The notes beneath the pieces are model-generated. The model worked only from the letters and a program-made list of their open reading frames with translations. It was not told the origin of the DNA and made no database searches. The translations under genes were made by a program, and so were the position numbers. Of a DNA stretch of 64,000 nt, positions 9,383 through 18,719 are shown in pieces. The stretch's first letter is position 1; each line of letters starts with the position of its first letter. This DNA comes from Pseudoxanthomonas kalamensis DSM 18571 (lineage in GTDB: Bacteria; Pseudomonadota; Gammaproteobacteria; Xanthomonadales; Xanthomonadaceae). The stretch lies in the NCBI RefSeq assembly GCF_010211745.1, contig NZ_PDWQ01000003.1, forward strand, positions 124,001 through 188,000, in the 5' to 3' direction.

Positions 9383-10897
9383 TCATTCGATCGGATCGGC
9401 CTTGCAGTGCTTGGCGATGAAATCCTCGTGCGAAGGCATCAGGTCGACCACGCCATGCATGACCCGCTTGACGTCGGCCAGCATGCGCAGGACCAGTTCG
9501 TCCGATTTGGCATCGACCAGGGCGTGGTAGCGGAGCGGATGGATGCCCTGGCCGAACATCACCTGGAACCAGCTGATCTCGCTGAACAGATCGCTGGGAT
9601 CCTGGCAGATGCGCCCGTTGCTGCGGAACAACTCGATCTTGTCGCGCAGCGTGTCCGGGATCGGCATGGTCCGGCAATAGTTCCAGAACGCCGAGTCGCT
9701 GCGCCGGGTGGCGTGGTAGTGCAGGATGATGAAATCGCGGATGCGTTCGAACTCGACCTGCGACTGGCGGTTGAATTCGTCGATGTCGACCTGGCTGAAG
9801 TCGCGGCCGGGGAAGAACGAAACCAGCCGCGCAATGGCCTTCTGGATCAGGTGGATCGAGGTCGATTCCAGCGGTTCCATGAAGCCGCTGGACAGGCCGA
9901 TGGCGACCACGTTCCTGTTCCAGAATTGCTTGCGTTTGCCGGTCACGAAGCGCAACAGTCGCGGTTCGGCCAGTGCCTCGCCGTCCAGGTTGCCCATCAG
10001 GATCGAGGCGGCCTCGTCGTCGCTCATGTACTCGCTGCAGTACACGTGGCCGTTGCCGATCCGGCTCTGCAGCGGGATGCGCCACTGCCAGCCGGCCGCA
10101 TGCGCGGTCGAGCGGGTATACGGCGTCAATGGCGAAACCGAGCGGCAGGGTACGGCGAGAGCGCGATTGCAGGGCAGCCAGTGGCTCCAGTCGTCGTAGC
10201 CGGTATGCAGGGTCTGTTCGATCAGCAGGCCGCGGAAGCCGGAGCAATCGACGAACAGTTCTGCCGCGTGGGTGCTGCCGTCCTCCAGTGTCACCGAGGC
10301 GACGAAGCCTGTTTCGGGATGCTGTTGCACGCTGGAGATCTTGCCTTCGGTGCGCATGACGCCATGCTTCTCGGCGTATCCGCGCAGGAACTTCGCGTAC
10401 AGTCCGGCATCGAAATGGAAAGCGTGGCCGATGTCCTTCAGCGGCGAATTTTCGTATTCGCCGGTGGCGCGCAGGAACTTGTTCTTCTCGCACGCCAGCA
10501 GGTTGATCGCGTAATCGTCGATGCGGCCGACCTTGCCGGCCTGGCGCATCTTCAGCCAGAAATGGGCGAAATCGACCACGCCGGTACTGTGCCCCATCTT
10601 GCCGAAGCCGTGGATGTAGCTGTCGCCTATTGCGCCCCAGTTGCGGAACTGGATGCCGAGCTTGAAGGTGGCCTGGGTGGCGCGGACGAATTCGTCCTCG
10701 TCGATGTCGAGCGCGCGATTGAAATTCAGGATCGGAGGAATGGTCGCCTCGCCGACGCCGACGATACCGATCTCGTCCGATTCGATCAGCTGGATGTCGA
10801 TGCTGCCGCCCAGCGACTGCGACAGGAATGCCGCCGTCATCCATCCTGCGGTGCCGCCACCGACGATGATGACCTTGCGGATGCCGGATTCGCCCAT
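9383..10897 (-). CDS. Flavin-dependent (tryptophan-type) halogenase
   Basis: 504 aa. The ATG at 10897 follows GGGGAGGAAC. The open frame continues upstream into a repeat element but that part is not believed. The dinucleotide-binding motif GGGTAGWM lies at residues 13-20. Lys79 in ATFKLG falls at the position of the catalytic lysine of PrnA. The halogenase signature WQWRIP is present. Glu344 in EPLESTS matches the conserved glutamate of the active site. These are the landmarks of FADH2-dependent halogenases that make HOCl or HOBr and pass it to the lysine. It is convergent with a TonB receptor gene. Homologues in Xanthomonas and Brevundimonas also sit beside TonB receptors, and several brominate indole in vitro. 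The natural substrate here is unknown. Confidence 0.9.
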   Translation of the reverse strand: MGESGIRKVIIVGGGTAGWMTAAFLSQSLGGSIDIQLIESDEIGIVGVGEATIPPILNFNRALDIDEDEFVRATQATFKLGIQFRNWGAIGDSYIHGFGKMGHSTGVVDFAHFWLKMRQAGKVGRIDDYAINLLACEKNKFLRATGEYENSPLKDIGHAFHFDAGLYAKFLRGYAEKHGVMRTEGKISSVQQHPETGFVASVTLEDGSTHAAELFVDCSGFRGLLIEQTLHTGYDDWSHWLPCNRALAVPCRSVSPLTPYTRSTAHAAGWQWRIPLQSRIGNGHVYCSEYMSDDEAASILMGNLDGEALAEPRLLRFVTGKRKQFWNRNVVAIGLSSGFMEPLESTSIHLIQKAIARLVSFFPGRDFSQVDIDEFNRQSQVEFERIRDFIILHYHATRRSDSAFWNYCRTMPIPDTLRDKIELFRSNGRICQDPSDLFSEISWFQVMFGQGIHPLRYHALVDAKSDELVLRMLADVKRVMHGVVDLMPSHEDFIAKHCKADPIE

Positions 10898-11038
10898 GTT
10901 CCTCCCCGTGCAGGCCATGATTCCTGCGTGACCGGCGTATCGTACACCGGAGCTGGTGCATATAGGTTTCGGCCGTATCACCAGGGTTGAAACAGGGTCA
11001 CTTCCTCGCCATGGACGGCGGACGGTTTGAGTAATGGC

Positions 11039-11122
11039 CGTCATTTCCGCGCAGGCGGGAATCCACAAGCCTTGCCATCCCGAACCTTGTATTCATGGGC
11101 CGCCGCCCGCGCGGGAATGACG
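11039..11122. repeat. Short inverted-repeat element, copy 1 (84 bp)
   Basis: It begins CGTCATTTCCGCGCAGGCGG and ends with the inverted form GCGCGGGAATGACG. The ends can form a long imperfect hairpin. It belongs to the same family as the element at 33317-33412. It lies between the halogenase start and the end of the res gene. Such elements are common dispersed non-coding repeats in proteobacterial genomes. Confidence 0.75.
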
Positions 11123-11138
11123 AATTGAAGCGAAAATC

Positions 11139-13799
11139 TCAGGACTTGCCAATGGCATGCGCGATCTGCTGGTCGATGTCGCGGCCTTCCTCGTCCTTGT
11201 CGCGAGGCATGAGGTAAAGACCGTTCGGATACTTGCGCGCCCACAGTTCGCCCACGGCGCGCTTGGCGACGTTCTTCGGGTGGTCGTAGCGGTCATCGCC
11301 CTTGTACTCGATCACGAAAATGCGTCCGTCTTTCAACTTCGCGATGAAGTCGGGATAGGTGGAGCCGGTCGCAGTCGGGAACCGGAACTGTGTCGGGTGG
11401 ACCAGGTTGCGCACCCACACCTCCACATCGGCGTTGCGCTCGATGGCTGTCGCGCAGCGGTATTCCTCGGCCAGTTCACCGTCCTTGCGGCGATACGGCA
11501 GGTCGCCCGGCACCTCGTAGTAGTGCTTCGGCCACTCCATTGGTGCCGGACATGGTGACCGCATGGGATAGGCTAGGTTCGAGAACTTGAATACCACCGC
11601 TGGATCAACCACGACTTCTTCCAGCGCGAACAGGCGCTGGTGCGCCTGGTTGCCGCGCTTGGTCTTGGCCTCGTCCAGCAGGCCCAGCAGGCGGCGTGCG
11701 ATGATGAAGCGCCCGCGCACCAATTGGCCCAGGCTGTATCCCTTGTGCTTCAACGGGGCAATGGCCTGCGCGATCCATTCGATCATCGCTTCGTGGCACA
11801 CATCGTTCTGGACGACCTTGCCTTCCAGCCACACCAGCAGGTCGGCTTCTTCCCAGTCACCGGTCAGGCCGGACAGGTATTCGGCCTGCGGCTCCTGGAC
11901 CATGCTCATCTTCACTGGCTTCTCGCCAGGCTTGCCGAGGTCGATTTCCCAGGTCTGCGTGTGCGTGTTAAAGGTCAGAGTGTCCAGCGTGCCCGCCGCA
12001 TCCGCCGGATTCCAGAACCCGTCCTCCACCAGCAGGTCGTTCTCGACCGGCAGCACGCGGTCGCCGAACCTGATCGACAACTGCGGCACCTCGAACTTCA
12101 CACCCTTCTGCGCGGGCGTCATGCGTAGGTTCGCGCGCGTGTTGTGCTGTTCCAGCGAGGTGCGCGCCCGTTCCCTGGCCTTGCCGGTGAACACCTTGGC
12201 GATGGCCTCCACGCTCTCCGGCTGGATCACGCCCTTGACCTCCACCTCAAACTCGCCTTCCGCCTCGGCGGGCTTGATCGTGATGTTGCGCAGGTCGCCC
12301 GCCGGCACATTGGCCAGGTCGGGCTTCTTGCTGGTGGTCAGGCGCAGCGTTTCGACTTTCAGCGCCGGGTGTTCGCCCCCACCGGGGATCAGTGCAGGCT
12401 GGACCGGCAGATTCTGCGCGGCTTCCAGTCGTGAGAATCCCATGCTTTCCAGATGATCGGTGAACTCGGCCGCCTTCGCGCCGAAGTAGGGCGAGACGAC
12501 ATGCGCATAAGCCTTGTTCAGTGCCGCCTGGTCGCGTGTGCGTGCGTAGGGCATGCGCAGCACGCGGCCCAGCAACTGCTCGATGGCGGTCGCGGATTTC
12601 GTGCCGGACACAGAGCACAGAACATAAGCGAACGAACAGTCCCAGCCCTCTTTCAGCGCTTCCATCGTGATGATGACGCGCACTGGGCAGTCAGGCGCGA
12701 ATAGGTCAATTCCGTCCAGTTCGCGCTGGTCGCCTGTGGCGATCTTCACCCAGTTCTTGTCAATCCTTTCGCCGTCTTCGCTGGTCACGTGTTCGTAGAT
12801 GGTTTCGACCGTGGCTTCGCCGCCCTTGTGCTCCGCCTGGATCAGCAGGATCGGGCGGATGTAGTCCGGTTCCTTCTTCGCGATCTCTTCCAGTTCCTGC
12901 CGCCGTAGCAGCGCGTGGCGCAGGGCCACATCCCAGCCGTCCAGGTGCTCTTCCAGCAGCACCGGCAACTTGATCATTTCCTCAGCGAACAACTGCGAGG
13001 CCGAGACACGCACCAGCACATTGCTGGTGGCCATATCCGGCGTGGCGGTCAGTTCGATGATGGCGCTGGGGGCCAAGCGCTCATAGACCGTCGCGGATAG
13101 GTCAGTGGTGGCGTTGTGTGCCTCGTCCGTGATCACGAGCGGGCGGTGGAGCCGCAGCAGATTGGCGAACGAGAAACGCGGCCCCTTGCCGTCCTCCGTC
13201 TGTTCCAGGTCCGGCAGCGACGCGTCCTTTGGCAGTGCGATGAAATGCGGTTCCAGAGCCTCCTTGTGGGCGTAGAAATCTCGGTTGTCCGTGTCCTTGA
13301 CCCGTATAGCGGCCATCGTGGCCACGACGATACAGGTGCGCGTGGCCAGTTCCTGTGGCGTCAGTTGCTCGATATCGTCGCTGTCCAGTACCGAGACCTG
13401 GCCACCGAATGCGGCATCGAGTTCCAGGCGGTAGGGGTGTCGGCGATTCTTGAATGCGTCCAGCGTCTGCTGCTTGATCGTGCGGCTGGGGACCAGCCAC
13501 ACCACCAAGGGGCGGTCGCGTTCCAGCCAGTTGTCCGCCGTGCAGCGGATGAAGTGCGCGCCCATCAGGGTCTTGCCGCCGCCGGTGGGAATACGGACCG
13601 CCACGTAGGGCACGTTGCGCAGGCTGGGTAGTTCCGCGCTGTCCTTGTCGCGCAGGGTGCGGTACTCGGGTGCCAACATGGTCCCGGCGTCCGGGTGCGC
13701 GTGCGCGGCGAACGCCTCGGCAATGCCGTCCGTGCGCGCGGCGCTTAGGAAGTCGCCCAGTCGCGCGAGTGATTTTTCCTGGTAGTCCTTCAAGTCCAT
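11139..13799 (-). CDS. res: Type III restriction enzyme Res subunit (helicase-nuclease)
   Basis: 886 aa. It provides ATP-dependent translocation and DNA cleavage in a type III R-M complex with the Mod subunit encoded just upstream. Walker A PTGGGKT is at residues 71-77, and the DEAH box is visible in VITDEAHNATTD. Further SF2 helicase motifs include LGRVLRMPYAR. A PD-(D/E)xK nuclease site lies near the C-terminus: Asp817 in YPDFIAKLKDG, then Glu831 and Lys833 in IEYKGDD. All key residues are present, so it looks active. The start is four bases after the mod stop. Confidence 0.93.
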   Translation of the reverse strand: MDLKDYQEKSLARLGDFLSAARTDGIAEAFAAHAHPDAGTMLAPEYRTLRDKDSAELPSLRNVPYVAVRIPTGGGKTLMGAHFIRCTADNWLERDRPLVVWLVPSRTIKQQTLDAFKNRRHPYRLELDAAFGGQVSVLDSDDIEQLTPQELATRTCIVVATMAAIRVKDTDNRDFYAHKEALEPHFIALPKDASLPDLEQTEDGKGPRFSFANLLRLHRPLVITDEAHNATTDLSATVYERLAPSAIIELTATPDMATSNVLVRVSASQLFAEEMIKLPVLLEEHLDGWDVALRHALLRRQELEEIAKKEPDYIRPILLIQAEHKGGEATVETIYEHVTSEDGERIDKNWVKIATGDQRELDGIDLFAPDCPVRVIITMEALKEGWDCSFAYVLCSVSGTKSATAIEQLLGRVLRMPYARTRDQAALNKAYAHVVSPYFGAKAAEFTDHLESMGFSRLEAAQNLPVQPALIPGGGEHPALKVETLRLTTSKKPDLANVPAGDLRNITIKPAEAEGEFEVEVKGVIQPESVEAIAKVFTGKARERARTSLEQHNTRANLRMTPAQKGVKFEVPQLSIRFGDRVLPVENDLLVEDGFWNPADAAGTLDTLTFNTHTQTWEIDLGKPGEKPVKMSMVQEPQAEYLSGLTGDWEEADLLVWLEGKVVQNDVCHEAMIEWIAQAIAPLKHKGYSLGQLVRGRFIIARRLLGLLDEAKTKRGNQAHQRLFALEEVVVDPAVVFKFSNLAYPMRSPCPAPMEWPKHYYEVPGDLPYRRKDGELAEEYRCATAIERNADVEVWVRNLVHPTQFRFPTATGSTYPDFIAKLKDGRIFVIEYKGDDRYDHPKNVAKRAVGELWARKYPNGLYLMPRDKDEEGRDIDQQIAHAIGKS

Positions 13800-13803
13800 G
13801 CCA

Positions 13804-15366
13804 TTACCTCGCGCGGATATCGTTGGGGGTCTTCCTGAACTTGATCCCCAGCGAGCGCAGACGGTCGTTGGTCATGTTGGTGCCTTCGCCGTAGATCACC
13901 ATCGGGCCGTCGTGCTTCGGCAGGCCCGCCAGTACCTTCATGGTCAGCATGTTGCCGCCCGAGAGCGTCTTGTCGCCCAGGATTCCGTTGTAGAGCAGGT
14001 AATAGGCGGTGCCATTGTGGACGCCCAGCAGGGGCGACTTCATGGCGCGAGTGCTGCGCGGCGTACCGGTCTCGGCGAACCAGATGTGCGCGGCCAGGTG
14101 CTCGAACCTGATGTCGGGATTGATCCGGCCCTGGTCGTCGAACACCTTCGGCCCGAGTTGATAGAAACGGAAACCGCCGCCGCCTTGCCAACCGACCGCT
14201 TCGGAAATGCCGCCTTGCTCGCCGTTAATGACTTTCACGAGGCGAGGTTGGCAATGCGTGCGCGCGTGTTCGCCCATTTCGATGCCGATCCATCGCCTGC
14301 CCATCTTGTGTGCGACGGCAGCGGTGGTGCCGGAGCCGAGGAAGCTATCGAGGATGAAGTCGCCGGGGTTGGTAGCGATTTCGATGATGCGCTTCATCAG
14401 GCCTTCCGGCTTTGGCGTATCGAACGCAGCCTTCTCCCCGAAAACAAGTTCGATTTCGCGTGCCGCATGCTGATTGAGACCGACATCATCCCAAATCGTA
14501 GGGGCAGTCATGCCAGTCTTGGCTTCGGACTTGAAGAGTTTTCGCATCGGCGTTCCGGCTTTGCCATCCTTGCCCCAGAAGAACCGCCTGTCAGCGACCA
14601 TCTGTTCCATCACCTCACGCTTGTAAACCCAGCACCGTCCTTTGCGCGGAAAGACTTCCTCACCAGTGAATGGGTTCACTACCGGGTAGATCAAACTTTC
14701 GACGAATCGCCCGCCCTTGGCATTGCCTGTCGAGTCAACCTTTCGGAAAGGGCCACGCTCATCAACGCCAAATGGCTCTTCATATGACCTGTACTGGGAG
14801 TCCGCTTTCTCTGTTCGCTCCATCAGGTTGAAAGATTCTTCTGCGATGGTTTTCTTCGAGTTCACAATTTTGGATTTTGCGTACACCATAAGATGGTCGT
14901 AAGTGGAGCCGATTTTCCGATCATTGGGTGCGCCATCTCGCTTCTTCCATGCGATATCGACAATGAAATTTCCCCGCCCGAAAACCTCGTCGCACATCAC
15001 CTTGAAATAGTGCGCTTCGTTGTCGTCCAGCGTGATCCAGATCGAACCATCCTCGCGCAACAGTTCGCGCAGCAGCACCATGCGCGGATACATCATCGAC
15101 AACCACTGGGCATGTTCCAGGTTGTCGTCGTAATGCTCGAACGCGCTTTTCGTGTTGTACGGCGGGTCGATAAAAATACATTTCACCTGCCCGGCGTAGT
15201 ACGGCAGCAATGCCTTCAACGCTTCCAGGTTGTCGCCTTGGATCAGCATGTTCGGCGCGTCTTCGTCGCCGTGGGACAGGGACTGGATCGGTTGAAGCAG
15301 GCGGTAGGGCGTCTTCGCCGTCGCCTTCAAATCATCATTGCGGTTGTACCATTCCAGCCAAGGCAT
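13804..15366 (-). CDS. mod: Type III DNA methyltransferase Mod subunit (N6-adenine)
   Basis: 520 aa. It methylates adenine in the recognition site and gives the complex its sequence specificity. Motif IV DPPYNT near residue 68 comes before motif I (DSFLGSGTT), the beta-class order found in type III Mod proteins. Between them lies the target-recognition region. Its DNA, about 14500-14930, is visibly richer in A and T than anything nearby, a sign that this module was acquired or exchanged separately. The gene heads a mod-res operon. The start follows GGGGATA. Confidence 0.93.
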   Translation of the reverse strand: MPWLEWYNRNDDLKATAKTPYRLLQPIQSLSHGDEDAPNMLIQGDNLEALKALLPYYAGQVKCIFIDPPYNTKSAFEHYDDNLEHAQWLSMMYPRMVLLRELLREDGSIWITLDDNEAHYFKVMCDEVFGRGNFIVDIAWKKRDGAPNDRKIGSTYDHLMVYAKSKIVNSKKTIAEESFNLMERTEKADSQYRSYEEPFGVDERGPFRKVDSTGNAKGGRFVESLIYPVVNPFTGEEVFPRKGRCWVYKREVMEQMVADRRFFWGKDGKAGTPMRKLFKSEAKTGMTAPTIWDDVGLNQHAAREIELVFGEKAAFDTPKPEGLMKRIIEIATNPGDFILDSFLGSGTTAAVAHKMGRRWIGIEMGEHARTHCQPRLVKVINGEQGGISEAVGWQGGGGFRFYQLGPKVFDDQGRINPDIRFEHLAAHIWFAETGTPRSTRAMKSPLLGVHNGTAYYLLYNGILGDKTLSGGNMLTMKVLAGLPKHDGPMVIYGEGTNMTNDRLRSLGIKFRKTPNDIRAR

Positions 15367-15531
15367 TCAGTATCCCCACACTAAACGTCAGTCGATTACG
15401 CCAATCTGTCGCGGCGCTGTCGCATCCGATGATACCGGCGAGGACAGGCTGAGTTGAAAGCATTGAAGAGCAGACTGGAACAAACGCGGGTCCACCCCGT
15501 CGCGAAAGCCGTCTCGCTGAAGCACCTCGCG

Positions 15532-15564
15532 AAGAAAAAGCCCGCAAACCATTGATTTGCGGGC
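15532..15564 (-). terminator. Rho-independent terminator of tRNA-Ala
   Basis: GCCCGCAAA (15540-15548) pairs with TTTGCGGGC (15556-15564) around a 7-base loop. Read on the minus strand, the hairpin is followed by a run of T. It lies directly after the 3' end of the tRNA gene. Confidence 0.88.
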
Positions 15565-15571
15565 CTTTTAT

Positions 15572-15647
<76 letters not shown>

Positions 15648-15662
15648 GAGGGGACGGCAATT

Positions 15663-16772
15663 CTAGCCGGAGGCGGGCGCCGATGCCAGCGGCGGCTCGA
15701 GCAGCGGCGCCAGGCGGGACTCCAGCTGCTCGCGACGCCAACCCTCCAGCGCCGGCGGCCAGCGGCCATCGCCATCCATCAGGGCCTCCAGCCAGCGGCG
15801 CGATGCGAGCACGCCATCGGGCAGTCCCAGTTCGGCCGAACGCTCGGCCACGGCCTGTTGCAGGCGCTTGAGCCGGGCCTTGTCGGCGTTGTCGGCGGCC
15901 CGTGCCAGCGGCGCTTGCGATTCGTCGGCCAGCGGTGTGGTCAGTGCCTGCCACAGGGCATCGCCGAGCTTGCGCGGGGCCTTGGGCTGGCTGTCGAGCA
16001 GGGATTGCAGCGCTTCGCGGCTGGCCGGTGGGTCGCGCGCCAGTGCGGCGGACAGTTCGTTGTCGAGAATCCAGCTGCGCGGCCTGTCGCTGCGGCGTGC
16101 CTGCAGTTCGCGCCAGCGCAGCAGGCGCAGCAATCGATGCTGGGCATCAGGTTCGAGGAACTGGGCGCTGCGCAACGACAGGTGCGGCCAGGTTTCGCCC
16201 TGGGCATCGCCGGCCTGGGCGAGCAGACGGCTGCAGTCCTGCCGCAGCCAGTCCGAACGGCCGGCGGCATCGAGACGGCGCTGCAGGTCTGCGTACAGCG
16301 CGCCGAGGTATTCCACGTCGTCGGCAGCGTATTGCAATTGCGCTTCGCTGAGCGGTCGCCGCATCCAGTCCGAGCGCGTCTCGCCCTTGGGCAGTTCGCG
16401 GTCGGCGATCTCGAGCACCAGTTTCTGGTAGCCCATGCCTGCGCCCATGCCGCACAGGGCGGCGGCAATCTGGGTATCGAACAGCGGGGCCGGCAGGGCG
16501 TCGCAGGCATGGCCCAGCGCCACCAGATCCTCGCTGGCGCTGTGCATGACCTTCAACACGGCCGGATCGTTCAGGATCGGTGCCAACGCTTGGGCCATGT
16601 CCGGCACCAGTGGGTCGATCAGCAGGATCTCCTCGCCGATGGCCATCTGCACCAGCGCCAGTTGCGGCCAGTAGGTGCGTTCGCGGACGAATTCGGTGTC
16701 CAGCCCGATCCAGGCGGGTGGATTCTGCAGACGTTCGGACAGGGATTGCGGTGAATCGATCCAGCGGGGCAC
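15663..16772 (-). CDS. rnd: Ribonuclease D
   Basis: 369 aa 3'-5' exoribonuclease acting in tRNA 3'-end maturation. The DEDD exonuclease residues are visible in [15 protein letters not shown] and YAADDVEYL, followed by an HRDC-type region in the C-terminal half. The GTG at 16772 is preferred because GGAG lies five bases before it. An in-frame ATG at 16787 lacks a ribosome-binding site. The gene ends 15 bases before tRNA-Ala on the same strand, so the tRNA might be reached by read-through as well as by its own promoter. Confidence 0.93.
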   Translation of the reverse strand: MPRWIDSPQSLSERLQNPPAWIGLDTEFVRERTYWPQLALVQMAIGEEILLIDPLVPDMAQALAPILNDPAVLKVMHSASEDLVALGHACDALPAPLFDTQIAAALCGMGAGMGYQKLVLEIADRELPKGETRSDWMRRPLSEAQLQYAADDVEYLGALYADLQRRLDAAGRSDWLRQDCSRLLAQAGDAQGETWPHLSLRSAQFLEPDAQHRLLRLLRWRELQARRSDRPRSWILDNELSAALARDPPASREALQSLLDSQPKAPRKLGDALWQALTTPLADESQAPLARAADNADKARLKRLQQAVAERSAELGLPDGVLASRRWLEALMDGDGRWPPALEGWRREQLESRLAPLLEPPLASAPASG

Positions 16773-16840
16773 GGAGTCTCCGGGCATGCACGCGTTGCGC
16801 GGGCGGGTGACAATAGCCCATCCTTGGTCCGACCGCGAGA

Positions 16841-18706
16841 ATGGGAACCGGTTTGCGCCTTTTTCGCCCCGTCCTGCTGCTGTGCATCCTCGGCTTGGCC
16901 GCCTGCCGCGGCGACACGCCGGCTGCCGCCAAGGTTCCGGTGCAGGTGGTGGATGCGCAGCTGGGCAGCGTGACTGTCAGCGGCACGGACACGGACCTGG
17001 CCGCGCTGAACTGGACGCCGCCGGCAGTCGATCTGGGCGAGGAAACGCCGGAACAGACCCGTCGCCGCGCCGCGCAGGCCCTGGCCGAGGGCAGGCTGTA
17101 CGAGCAGGCCGAAGATGCGATTCCGCTGTATCTGGCCCTGCTGGCTCGCGATGCGGATGATCGTTCCGCGCAACGCGGGATCGACCGCGCCGTGGCGGCC
17201 CTGTTGAAGCAGGGCGGACAGGCTCTGCAGGTAGCGGACGAGGACGCGCAGGCGCTGCGCCGGGCGGGGGAAATCGCTGCCGTGTTGCGCACGCTGCGCG
17301 GCGAGGATGCGGCGGTGACCGCCTATCTGGACAAGGTCGACCAGGCCGACTACCTGTGGCGGCTGAACGACGCGGCCGAGCGCGATCTGCGCGCCGGCCA
17401 GTTGGGGGAAACCGGCGGTGGGGCGCTGGGCAGTTTCCGCGAGGTGCTGGCGGTCGCGCCCGGACAGTCGCGGGCGCAGCAGGGGCTGGCGGCGGTAGAG
17501 AGCGCGATGATCCGGCGCGCCGAGGATGCGGCGCGCAACGACGACTTTGTCCTGGCCGGACAGTGGCTGGCACATGCCTCGCAGGTGCGCCCGGACACTT
17601 CCACGCTCGGCGATGCACACCAGCGGGTCGAGGACATCCGTACCGCCCGCATCGCCGCCCTGCGCGACGAGGCGTTGGCGGCCCTGTCCGGCGCCGACGG
17701 TCTGACTCCGCTGGCCTTGCGCAAGGCGCGGGAAACGCTGGCCGAGGTATTGCGTATCGCCTTGCCGGGCGACGCGGTGGCCGCCGATCTGCGCCAGCGC
17801 ATCGATCTGGCGACCTATTACGGACTGTTCCGTCCCGGCCAGTCGTTCACCGAAGCGCTGGCCAATGGTGGTCGTGGTCCGGAAATGATCGTGTTGCCGC
17901 ACGGCGCGTTCCGGATGGGCGCGCCGGACGACGAACTGGGCGCGAGCGACAGCGAAAAGCCGGCGCACTACGTCCGCTTCGAACGCGGCTTCGCGATGTC
18001 GCGCAAGGCGGTCACGGTCGGCGAATTCCGCCGGTTCGTACAGGCCACCGATTACCGGCCGCGGGCCAGCCGGCGCGAGCTGTCGATCGTCTATGACCTG
18101 CGCAGCGGCAATTTCGTCCGCCGCGGCGGCGCGGACTGGCGCTCGGACTACATGGGCGCGCCGGCGGCGGACGACCAGCCGGTGCTGCATGTCAGCGTGT
18201 ACGACGCCGAAGCCTATGCCGAGTGGCTGGCCGCGCAGACCGGCAGCGGTTATCGCCTGCCGACCGAGGCGGAGTTCGAATACGCCTCGCGGGCGGGCAG
18301 GGAAGGGCGCTACCCGTGGGGCAACGGACAGCCGCCACCGGGCACCGGCAACCTGACCGGCGGCAACGACGTGGCGCCGAACGGCCGTCACTGGAGCAAC
18401 GCCTTCGTCGGCTACGGCGATGGCTACTGGGGTCCGGCCCCGGTCGCCACCTTCCAGCCCAATGCCTGGGGACTTTACGATCTGGGCAGTAATATCAGCG
18501 AATGGGTCGCGGATTGCTGGCACGCCAGCTACCGGCGCGCCCCGGCCGACGGCCGGGCGTGGTTCAATCCCGGTTGCCGGGCGCGGGTGGTGCGCGGCGG
18601 CTCGTGGTCCAGCGGCCCGGTGCAGACGCGCGCGGCATGGCGTTCGTCGGTGGATTCGGACATGACCAGTGCGCGGATCGGTTTCCGCGTGGTGCGAGGC
18701 ATCTGA
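16841..18706 (+). CDS. Lipoprotein with C-terminal FGE/SUMF1-like domain
   Basis: 621 aa. The signal peptide ends in the lipobox LAAC, with Cys22 as the lipidated residue, so the mature protein is anchored in a membrane facing the periplasm. Residues about 60-330 are Ala/Glu/Arg-rich helices resembling tetratricopeptide-like repeats. Residues about 345-621 form a formylglycine-generating-enzyme (SUMF1) fold: FRMGAPDDELGASDSEKPAH, GYRLPTEAEFEYASR, WGLYDLGSNISEWVADCWH, VVRGGSWSSG and IGFRVVRG. The two cysteines that FGE uses for catalysis, expected just after RGGS, are replaced by Ser/Gly. A catalytic FGE role is therefore unlikely, and binding or scaffolding is more probable. An M48 protease follows 13 bases downstream. 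Confidence 0.85.
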   Translation: MGTGLRLFRPVLLLCILGLAACRGDTPAAAKVPVQVVDAQLGSVTVSGTDTDLAALNWTPPAVDLGEETPEQTRRRAAQALAEGRLYEQAEDAIPLYLALLARDADDRSAQRGIDRAVAALLKQGGQALQVADEDAQALRRAGEIAAVLRTLRGEDAAVTAYLDKVDQADYLWRLNDAAERDLRAGQLGETGGGALGSFREVLAVAPGQSRAQQGLAAVESAMIRRAEDAARNDDFVLAGQWLAHASQVRPDTSTLGDAHQRVEDIRTARIAALRDEALAALSGADGLTPLALRKARETLAEVLRIALPGDAVAADLRQRIDLATYYGLFRPGQSFTEALANGGRGPEMIVLPHGAFRMGAPDDELGASDSEKPAHYVRFERGFAMSRKAVTVGEFRRFVQATDYRPRASRRELSIVYDLRSGNFVRRGGADWRSDYMGAPAADDQPVLHVSVYDAEAYAEWLAAQTGSGYRLPTEAEFEYASRAGREGRYPWGNGQPPPGTGNLTGGNDVAPNGRHWSNAFVGYGDGYWGPAPVATFQPNAWGLYDLGSNISEWVADCWHASYRRAPADGRAWFNPGCRARVVRGGSWSSGPVQTRAAWRSSVDSDMTSARIGFRVVRGI

Positions 18707-18719
18707 ACAGGAGAACGGA

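Noticed and set aside
10898-11068. N-terminal extension of the halogenase by 57 codons
   Set aside because: The extra codons come from intergenic DNA and the repeat element, start with TTG, and precede the strong ribosome-binding site and the nucleotide-binding fold.
15433-15555. A short plus-strand frame ending next to tRNA-Ala, Lys-rich, as a possible integrase remnant
   Set aside because: It has no start codon or homology I can name and overlaps the tRNA terminator, whose A-run explains the Lys codons.
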